The notes under the pieces: model-generated | What the model saw: the letters and a program-made list of their open reading frames with translations, nothing else | Told to the model about the DNA's origin: nothing | Database searches by the model: none | Made by a program: the position numbers and the translations under genes | From: Chromatiaceae bacterium | GTDB lineage: Bacteria > Pseudomonadota > Gammaproteobacteria > Chromatiales > Chromatiaceae | Direction: 5' to 3' | NCBI GenBank assembly: GCA_003562815.1 | Contig: PWTO01000198.1 | Span: forward strand, 1-38,503 | Length of the DNA stretch: 38,503 nt | Part shown: positions 28,429 to 35,278 of the stretch, piece after piece | Layout: each line of letters opens with the position of its first letter | Position numbering within the stretch: the first letter of the stretch is position 1

Positions 28429-30243
28429 ATGGCCATCGAACCGCTGAAACGCCTATCGCTGATCGGCAGCCACGCGCAAAAGCAGGCTGTCATGGAGCAT
28501 CTACAAGCACTCGGTTGTCTGCATCTGGTGCCGCTCGCGCCCGCCTCGGCGCAGCCCGAAACGCTCCCACCCGAGCATGCGGTGGAAGCGCGACAGGCAT
28601 TGCGCTACCTGCTCGATGAGCCGGAAAAACGCCGCCAGGTTCATAACGAAGCCGGCTTCGACCTCGCCGCGACGATCCAATTGGTGCTCGCCAACAAAGA
28701 CCGGATACGCGCCACCCTGGACCGCCGCGATGCCCTCGCGCAGCGCGTCAAGGATCTGGCGCCCTGGGGTGACTTCAGCCTGCCGCCAGAGGCGGCGCTG
28801 GCCGGTCACAAGCTCTGGTTCTACTGCGTGCCACTGCGAAGGCTGAAGGAACTCGATGACCTCGAGCTGCCCTGGCAGGTGGTGCATCGCGATAACCGCC
28901 AGGCCTTCCTGGTGGTGATCGCGCCCGATGAACCGCCCGCCGACGCCCTGCCGGTGCCGCGCACCCACACCGGCGCCCGCTCGCTGAGCGAGGTTGAGCA
29001 GCAGCTCGAGACCGCCGAGCTGGAACTCGAAGCGCTTGAGGCCGAACGGCGCGCGCTGACGCGCTGGATCTTTCTGCTGCACAAGCACTTCGCGCGCGCC
29101 GAGGATCAGGCCGTGCTGCGGCACGCGCAGAGCCAGACCTACGACGGCGAGGGGCTGTTCGCGATCCAGGGCTGGGTCGCGGTGCGACAGGTGCCCGCGC
29201 TCGAGGCGTTGGCCGCCGAGCAGGGCTTGGCACTGCTCATCGAAGCCCCAGCACCCGGCGATGCGCCGCCGACGCTGCTGATCAATCCGGTGGCGCTGGA
29301 GGCCGGCGAGGATCTGGTCAACTTTTATCAGATGCCGTCCTACGACAGCTTCGACCCCAGTCGGGTGTTGTTCTTCTCCTTCGCGCTGTTCTTCGCGATG
29401 ATCCTCTCGGATGCCGGCTACGCCGCCCTGCTCGGGGTCGGGCTGCTGCTGTTCTGGCGCAAGCTCGGCGGCTCGCCGCACGGTCGGCGCCTGCGCCTGC
29501 TCGCCGCCACCATCACCGCCGCCGCGTTCGCCTGGGGCGTTATGGTCGGCAGCTACTTCGGGGTGACTCCGGTGCCCGATAGCCTGCCGGGGCAGCTGCG
29601 GTTCTTCGATATCCACGATTTCGATACCATGATGCGGCTCTCGGTCGGGGTCGGCGTGCTGCATCTGGTGCTGGCAAATCTGGTGCGGGCCGGCAGCCTC
29701 TGGCCGCGGCTGCAAGCCTTGGCGCCGCTCGGCTGGGTTCTCGTTGCGCTCAGCGGCTTCGGGCTCTGGCTTGGGCTCGGTCTGGCCTTGGAGGCGCAGA
29801 TCGCGACGGTCGAGTGGCTCGGCTACGGCGGCATCGCGACGGGGCTGGCGCTGGTCTTCTTCAGCACCAGCGCGCGCCCGCTCACCGGGTTCCGCGCGGT
29901 GCTGATGCGCGGCGTCGATGGGCTGCTGGCGCTGACCCAGGTCACCAAGATCTTCGGCGATAGCCTGTCGTATCTCAGGCTGTTCGCGCTCGGCCTCGCC
30001 TCGGCCTCGTTGGCGCTCACCTTCAACGATCTGGCCGTACAGGTCGACGCGGGGGTGCCGGGGCTCGGGCTGCTGCTGCAGCTGCTACTGCTGTTGATCG
30101 GGCATGGCCTGAACCTAGTGTTGGCCCTGATCAGCGGCTTGGTCCATGGCCTGCGCTTGAACTATATCGAATTCTACAACTGGGCCTTGTCCGGCGAGGG
30201 CTATCCCTTCCGCCCCTTCAAGAAAACGGAGATCAGCGAATGA
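28429..30243 (+). CDS. V-type ATP synthase/ATPase subunit I (a-subunit)
   Basis: 604 residues. The N-terminal half (to about 300) is cytoplasmic and partly coiled coil. The C-terminal half has seven to eight membrane helices and forms the stator half-channels for ions. The conserved motif SLSYLRLFALGLASASL carries the essential arginine (R517), which faces the ring glutamate of subunit K. Other segments are FFSFALFFAMILSDAGYAAL and LNYIEFYNWALSGEGYPFRP at the end, which from memory resemble spirochaete, chlamydial and archaeal I subunits. The stop overlaps the K start by 4 bp (ATGA). Confidence 0.95.
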   Translation: MAIEPLKRLSLIGSHAQKQAVMEHLQALGCLHLVPLAPASAQPETLPPEHAVEARQALRYLLDEPEKRRQVHNEAGFDLAATIQLVLANKDRIRATLDRRDALAQRVKDLAPWGDFSLPPEAALAGHKLWFYCVPLRRLKELDDLELPWQVVHRDNRQAFLVVIAPDEPPADALPVPRTHTGARSLSEVEQQLETAELELEALEAERRALTRWIFLLHKHFARAEDQAVLRHAQSQTYDGEGLFAIQGWVAVRQVPALEALAAEQGLALLIEAPAPGDAPPTLLINPVALEAGEDLVNFYQMPSYDSFDPSRVLFFSFALFFAMILSDAGYAALLGVGLLLFWRKLGGSPHGRRLRLLAATITAAAFAWGVMVGSYFGVTPVPDSLPGQLRFFDIHDFDTMMRLSVGVGVLHLVLANLVRAGSLWPRLQALAPLGWVLVALSGFGLWLGLGLALEAQIATVEWLGYGGIATGLALVFFSTSARPLTGFRAVLMRGVDGLLALTQVTKIFGDSLSYLRLFALGLASASLALTFNDLAVQVDAGVPGLGLLLQLLLLLIGHGLNLVLALISGLVHGLRLNYIEFYNWALSGEGYPFRPFKKTEISE

Positions 30244-30686
30244 ACGAGTTGGTTGTCGCACTCGGCTGGGCGGGCATGTATGGCGCCCTGGCGCTCGGTG
30301 CCATCGGCAGTATTATCGGCTGCGCCATTGCCGGCCAGGCCGCGATTGGCGCCATGGTCGATACCGAGACTGGCCTGGGCCGGTATCTGGGCGTCTCGGT
30401 GATGCCCTCGACCGGTGTCATCTACGGCATCGTGATCATGTTCACGTTGCAGCGCGAGGTGACCGTCACCTCGGCGCCGGGCCTGTTTGGCATCGGCCTG
30501 CTGGCCGGCATCGCGTTGCTCTACGGCGGCGTGTTGCAAGGGCGCACCTGCGCCTCGGCGATCCAGGCGATGAAGGTCAAGCCCGAGATCTTCGGCCTGT
30601 CGCTGGCGCCGGCGGCCATCGTCGAAGGCTTCACGGTGTTCGTGTTCGTCTTCGCGCTGGTGCTTGCCGGCAACATCCCGGCCTGA
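30240..30686 (+). CDS. V-type ATP synthase/ATPase subunit K (rotor-ring proteolipid)
   Basis: 148 residues forming four membrane helices, that is, two fused hairpins as in E. hirae NtpK (156). The ion-carrying glutamate is E129 in PAAIVEGFTVFVF, aligning with E139 of NtpK. Gln100 in LQGRTCASAI aligns with Q110, Thr58 with T64 and Tyr62 with Y68. The residue matching the sodium ligand Q65, however, is Gly59 (MPSTGVIYG against LPGTQGLYG). The start codon overlaps the subunit I stop. Because only the second hairpin has a carboxylate in the ion position, the ring should carry one ion per four helices. Confidence 0.95.
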   Translation: MNELVVALGWAGMYGALALGAIGSIIGCAIAGQAAIGAMVDTETGLGRYLGVSVMPSTGVIYGIVIMFTLQREVTVTSAPGLFGIGLLAGIALLYGGVLQGRTCASAIQAMKVKPEIFGLSLAPAAIVEGFTVFVFVFALVLAGNIPA

Positions 30687-30698
30687 GGTGCGTTCCCC

Positions 30699-31427
30699 AT
30701 GACTCAACCCAAGCGCGATACCGCCCGCGACGCCCCGCGCGAGACGCCCCCAGGCAACACGGCCTCGGCCGGGGTCGATGCGTTGATCAGACGCCTACGC
30801 GACGAAGGCGTCGCCCAAGGCCGCGCGGAGGCGACCAAGATTGAGCAGGAGGCGCGGCAGATGGCCACGCGCATCCGCGCCGAGGCCGAGATCGAGGCCG
30901 AGCGCTTGATTGCCGAAGCGCGCCAGGAAGCGGCCGCGCTCAAGGCCGCCGGCGAGGATGCCTTGCGCCTGGCGATGCGCGATACGGTGCTGCGGATGAC
31001 TGCGGTGCTGACGCGCGCGGTCAACGAGAAGGTGCAGCGACTGATCACCACCGAGCTTGAGCGAGAAGAGTTCCTGCAGCAGTTGATCCTCGAGGTTGCG
31101 CGTCGGGGCCGCGACGAGGCCGGCTTCGAGCCCGGCGAGGCGATGGAGATCGTGCTGCCGCGCGAGCTGATTGGGATCGAGGAGCTGCGCCGCAATCCGC
31201 TCGAGTTGCGCGAAGGCTCGCTCTCGCATTTCGTCCTCGCGGTCGCCTCCGAGGTGCTCGAGGCCGGCGTCCACTTCAGCGTCGCCGAGGATGAGGCGCA
31301 TGGTATCCGCCTGCGCCTGCTCGACAAGCAGATCGAGATCGATCTCACCGACGAGAAGGTCGCCGAGGTCATCCTGGCCCATCTGCAGCCGCGTTTTCGC
31401 GCCATCCTGGAAGGCACGGTGAAATAG
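30699..31427 (+). CDS. V-type ATP synthase/ATPase subunit E (peripheral stalk)
   Basis: 242 residues; subunit E is part of the peripheral stalk that keeps the A3B3 head from rotating. A long Ala/Glu/Arg-rich helix (about residues 30-95, including ATKIEQEARQMATRIRAEAE) is the family hallmark, followed by a globular alpha/beta C-terminal domain that contacts the head. The first 25 residues are low complexity and may be a disordered extension. It lies 12 bp after K and 3 bp before the next gene. No separate G or H partner gene is seen. Confidence 0.88.
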   Translation: MTQPKRDTARDAPRETPPGNTASAGVDALIRRLRDEGVAQGRAEATKIEQEARQMATRIRAEAEIEAERLIAEARQEAAALKAAGEDALRLAMRDTVLRMTAVLTRAVNEKVQRLITTELEREEFLQQLILEVARRGRDEAGFEPGEAMEIVLPRELIGIEELRRNPLELREGSLSHFVLAVASEVLEAGVHFSVAEDEAHGIRLRLLDKQIEIDLTDEKVAEVILAHLQPRFRAILEGTVK

Positions 31428-31430
31428 CGC

Positions 31431-32162
31431 ATGCAGTCCGCCGATCGCTATCTGACGCTGCTGACCTCGTTGCCAGCGCATGGTTCGCTGTTCGGTGCCA
31501 CGCAGACGCCACTCTCGCGTCTGCGCCTGGAGATGCGCCTGCGCTGGCTGGAAGCCGAGGATGCCGAGGATCTGGCGCGGCTCTCGGCCGTCGTCGATTG
31601 GTACGACCAGCGCTTCGGCATCGACGACGAGACCGTGGTCCGCCAGGCCGAACAGCGCATCGCCGAAATCCACAACGACTTCGTCCGCGAGCTGGCTCGC
31701 TGGCGCCTGGAGATGCGTACCCTGGTCGCCGCGCTGCGCTTGCGCCGAGATGGGGCGCCGGCGCCTTCCAGTCGCCGGCGCTGGGGCTTCGGGCGTTGGG
31801 TACCGCAGATCACGCGCCACTGGGGCGAGCCCCAGTTCCGTCTCGAACGCGTCTTTCCCTGGCTGCCGCAGGCCAGGCGTCTGCTCGACAGCGGCGATGC
31901 GCTGGGCCTGGAACGGCTCCTGTTCGGCACCGTCTGGACGCATCTCGAGCGTATCGGCGCGGAGCATTATTTCGACTTCGAGGCCGTGGTGGTCTACGTC
32001 GGCTGCTGGGATCTGGTCGCGCGCTGGACCCGTTACGAGGCCGACGCGGCGCTGGCGCGCTTCGATGACTTGCTCGACGTGACGCTCGCCGGTGCCGGCG
32101 ACATCCTGGTCGATGCCGGCTTCGCGGCCCTTGACGACGCGACCGAGGAGGTCGCGGCATGA
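31431..32162 (+). CDS. Putative V-type ATPase C-like subunit (DUF2764 family)
   Basis: 243 residues, mainly helical, with no signal peptide or membrane segment. The start YLTLLTSLPAHGSLFG is the feature that suggests DUF2764, the family found in V-type ATPase operons of spirochaetes, chlamydiae and Bacteroidetes next to E and A. In those operons it is thought to replace subunit C, the link between the rotor and the ring. The assignment rests on position between E and A, length and that N-terminal motif; I could not check it against a profile. Subunit A follows after a 28-bp gap. Confidence 0.7.
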   Translation: MQSADRYLTLLTSLPAHGSLFGATQTPLSRLRLEMRLRWLEAEDAEDLARLSAVVDWYDQRFGIDDETVVRQAEQRIAEIHNDFVRELARWRLEMRTLVAALRLRRDGAPAPSSRRRWGFGRWVPQITRHWGEPQFRLERVFPWLPQARRLLDSGDALGLERLLFGTVWTHLERIGAEHYFDFEAVVVYVGCWDLVARWTRYEADAALARFDDLLDVTLAGAGDILVDAGFAALDDATEEVAA

Positions 32163-32190
32163 CATCACCGAGAGGAAGAGGACGCTGATC

Positions 32191-34062
32191 GTGGCTGAGA
32201 CAAGAGAGGCAACGGCAGGCGATACCCCGACCCGCGTCGTCGCGGTACAGGAATCCCTGGTCACCATCAAAGGCGGCAGCGTCGAGGGCGCGCTACTGCC
32301 GCTGGTCAAAAACGAGGTAGTCTACATCGCCCCACGGCGTCCATCCGAGAGCGGTGTCCAGGAGCGGCTCAAGGGCGAAGTGCTGCGGGTGCGGGGTCGC
32401 TTCGCCGACGTGCAGGTGTTCGAGGACACCGCTGGCGTCTCGATCGGCGACCCGGTGCTGCAAAGCGGCGACTTGCTCTCGGTGACCCTCGGCCCGGGGC
32501 TGCTCGGCCAGGTCTACGACGGACTGCAGAACCCGCTCGAGAGCTTGGCCGTGCGCCATGGCACCTTCCTGCCACGCGGGGTCGAGTTGCCGCCGTTGGA
32601 TTTGACCAAGAAGTGGTCCTTCGTGCCGCGGGTGCAGGTCGGCGCTCGGCTCAAGGCCGGCGGCGTGCTTGGCAGCGTCCAAGAGGGGCGGTTCAGCCAT
32701 AAGATCATGGTGCCCTTCGACCAGCTCGGCGAGGTCGAGGTGACCTGGATTCGCGAGGGCAGCGTCACCGTCGATACCCCGGTGGTGCGCATCCGCGATC
32801 AACACGGCCAGGAGCGCTCGCTCGATCTGACCCGGCGCTGGCCGGTGCGCCGCCCGCTGACCGAGCGCATGCTGCGCACCCGCGCCATCGAGCGGTTGTA
32901 TCCGTGCGAACCGATGATCACCACCATCCGGCTGGTGGATACCTTTTTCCCAATCGCGCGCGGCGGCACCGGTTGCATCCCTGGGCCCTTCGGCGCCGGT
33001 AAAACGGTGCTGCAGCATCTCATCGCCAAGCATTCGGCGGTCGATATCGTGCTCGTGGTCGCCTGCGGCGAGCGCGCCGGCGAGGTGGTCGAGACCCTGA
33101 CCGAATTCCCGGGCCTGTCCGATCCGATGACCGGCGGCTCGCTGATGGATCGCACCATCATCATCTGCAATACCTCGTCGATGCCGGTGGCGGCGCGCGA
33201 GGCCTCGATCTACACCGGCATCACGCTCGGCGAGTACTACCGCCAGATGGGCTATCAGGTGCTACTGCTGGCCGACTCCACCTCGCGCTGGGCGCAGGCG
33301 ATGCGCGAAACCTCGGGGCGGCTCGAGGAGATCCCGGGCGAGGAGGCCTTTCCGGCCTATTTGGATTCGTCCATTCGTGGCGTCTACGAGCGCGCCGGGG
33401 CGTTTCGCACCACCGATGGTAGCAACGGCAGTCTGACGATGATCGGCACCGTCTCGCCGGCGGGCGGCAACTTCGAGGAGCCGGTCACGCAATCGACGCT
33501 GGCCACGGTCAAGACCTTCCTCGGTCTCTCCTATGAGCGCGCCTACAAGCGCTTCTACCCGGCCATCGATCCGCTGATCTCCTGGTCGCGCTATCTCGAC
33601 CAGCTCGCCGACTGGTACGCCGCGCACATCGATCCGAGCTGGGTGCCACGGGTCAAGCGCATACAGGAGCTGCTGCGCCAGGGCGACCGCGTACAGCAGA
33701 TGATGCAGGTGACCGGCGAGGAGGGTGTCACGCTGGCCGATTACCTCGTCTACCAGAAGGCCCTGTTCGTCGATATGGTCTTCCTGCAACAGGATGCCTT
33801 CGACAAGGTGGATGCCTCGGCACCGCTGGAGCGACAACAGCTCACCTTCGAGCGGGTCCATGAGCTGGTCCATCGCGACTATGACTTTGCCAGCAAAGAG
33901 ACCGCGCGCGAGTTTTTCGTCAAGCTGACCGGCTTGTTCAAGAACTTCAACTATGCCGCGCCCGAGAGTCCCGATTACAAGCGGCTGCTGAGCGAGATCG
34001 GTGCGTTGGCCGATCAGGTTGCCCTCGCGCCCGCAGGTGCGGCCAGCGCCGAGGTGCATTGA
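32191..34062 (+). CDS. V-type ATP synthase/ATPase subunit A (catalytic)
   Basis: 623 residues, the catalytic nucleotide-binding subunit. The Walker A loop is GPFGAGKT (265-272), identical to the usual A-subunit sequence. The A-specific non-homologous insert precedes it. The Walker B region is VLLLADSTSRWAQAMRE, followed by EEIPGEEAFPAYL. I use GTG 32191 because GAGG stands upstream at suitable spacing and the N-terminus matches; an ATG frame from 32092 overlaps the previous gene and has no family similarity in its first 33 residues. It is the last gene of the operon, converging on a DUF1028 gene with 106 bp between the stops. I see no clear terminator there. Confidence 0.96.
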   Translation: MAETREATAGDTPTRVVAVQESLVTIKGGSVEGALLPLVKNEVVYIAPRRPSESGVQERLKGEVLRVRGRFADVQVFEDTAGVSIGDPVLQSGDLLSVTLGPGLLGQVYDGLQNPLESLAVRHGTFLPRGVELPPLDLTKKWSFVPRVQVGARLKAGGVLGSVQEGRFSHKIMVPFDQLGEVEVTWIREGSVTVDTPVVRIRDQHGQERSLDLTRRWPVRRPLTERMLRTRAIERLYPCEPMITTIRLVDTFFPIARGGTGCIPGPFGAGKTVLQHLIAKHSAVDIVLVVACGERAGEVVETLTEFPGLSDPMTGGSLMDRTIIICNTSSMPVAAREASIYTGITLGEYYRQMGYQVLLLADSTSRWAQAMRETSGRLEEIPGEEAFPAYLDSSIRGVYERAGAFRTTDGSNGSLTMIGTVSPAGGNFEEPVTQSTLATVKTFLGLSYERAYKRFYPAIDPLISWSRYLDQLADWYAAHIDPSWVPRVKRIQELLRQGDRVQQMMQVTGEEGVTLADYLVYQKALFVDMVFLQQDAFDKVDASAPLERQQLTFERVHELVHRDYDFASKETAREFFVKLTGLFKNFNYAAPESPDYKRLLSEIGALADQVALAPAGAASAEVH

Positions 34063-34168
34063 GCGCCGGCACCCGCGCCGGGGTAATCCCGATACCCCAT
34101 ACCCGCGCCCAGCGGCCTACGCCCAAGGCGCGCTTGCGGAGCATCGGGCGCGACCTCCCCAGAGGCAC

Positions 34169-35065
34169 TCAGGAGCGCTCCGGCAGCAACCGATCGATCA
34201 GCGCCTGGTCCATCAATCCCGCCTCGCCGAATCGGCGCGCGGCGGCGACGAAGCGCGGCGCATCCACCAGCAACCGCTCGGCGATGCGCGTCGCTTCGTC
34301 TTCCTCGCCGGCGCTCGCCAAGACCACCGCGCGCCACCAGCTAATATCCGGGTCGATGGCGGGATCGACGACCTCATCGGGCAAGGCCGCCAAACCCTCG
34401 CGGGCTTGCCCGTTCAACGCCAGCTCGAACGCCTCGACCGTGCGGTGATAGCGCCAGGTGTGCTCGACCATGCGTCGCAGTTCGACCAGTGGCTCGGGAT
34501 GATCGTCGACGCGCAGATCGACGACGTGATCCTGCCAGGGTCGCCCCGAGCGTTGCGAGCGCACCACCCGGATGGCCGCCGAGCGCTGGCCACGCACATC
34601 GCCGCCGGCGGCTTCGGCGGCATCTAGCGCATCGAGCAGGCGCCGGGGGAACCAGCCGGAACTGGCCTCGAAGGCCGTCAACATTGCGGTCCACACCGTT
34701 GGCGAGCAGACCAGATTGCCGAGCGTCGCGCAGCCGTCGCCGAGACAGTGGCCGGCGGCGGCAACGCAGGCGGAGCCGGTGTAGGCGGCGATATTGCCGT
34801 GACCATCGACCATCGCCACCTGTCGGCGCTCCGGGTGCGGGTCGACGCTGCGCAGCGCCGCGAGCGCCTCGTGCGCGGTCAGTCCGGCACTCAAGCCGGT
34901 GAGGCCGAGTTCGCCGTACATCGGCTCGCCCATCGATTGGGTCGCGATCACCCCGTGGCCCGGTGCAGCCCAAGATACGCTGCTACCGACCGAGAAGGCT
35001 TGCGACTGGGTCGCGACCCCCATGTGGCCATCGACAGGATCCCGGGCGACGATCGAATAGGTCAT
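34169..35065 (-). CDS. DUF1028 family protein
   Basis: 298 residues. The N-terminal two thirds is a DUF1028 domain: MTYSIVARDPVDGHMGVATQ at the start, VSWAAPGHGVIATQSMGEP, then ALRSVDPHPERRQVAMVDGH and YTGSACVAAAGHCLGDGCAT. The C-terminal 80 residues form a helical, TPR-like tail. DUF1028 proteins resemble Ntn-hydrolases in fold, and their activity is unknown to me. The ATG at 35065 has GAGGAG 10 nt upstream. It is transcribed toward the V-ATPase operon. No signal peptide is visible. Confidence 0.88.
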   Translation of the reverse strand: MTYSIVARDPVDGHMGVATQSQAFSVGSSVSWAAPGHGVIATQSMGEPMYGELGLTGLSAGLTAHEALAALRSVDPHPERRQVAMVDGHGNIAAYTGSACVAAAGHCLGDGCATLGNLVCSPTVWTAMLTAFEASSGWFPRRLLDALDAAEAAGGDVRGQRSAAIRVVRSQRSGRPWQDHVVDLRVDDHPEPLVELRRMVEHTWRYHRTVEAFELALNGQAREGLAALPDEVVDPAIDPDISWWRAVVLASAGEEDEATRIAERLLVDAPRFVAAARRFGEAGLMDQALIDRLLPERS

Positions 35066-35278
35066 GATTGAAACTCCTCGATGCAGGTTCGGTGATGAAC
35101 GCCGTTGCCGGCACCAGCATAGCAGCCAGCACGACCTTAACAGGAGCCCTGTGCCGGTAGCGACGTGGTGCGCAGCGCGGCGGGTCAGGTTGCGGCGGCC
35201 TGTTCGCAGACGATAGACTCATTTTCATCGTCTTCGCTGGGTACCGCCACGTACCCCTCCTAACCCGTGCTCGTTGTT

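Noticed and set aside
30795-32309. A 504-codon minus-strand open frame across the V-ATPase E and C-like genes
   Set aside because: It is antisense to two tightly packed operon genes and has no domain or ribosome-binding site, so it is a shadow.
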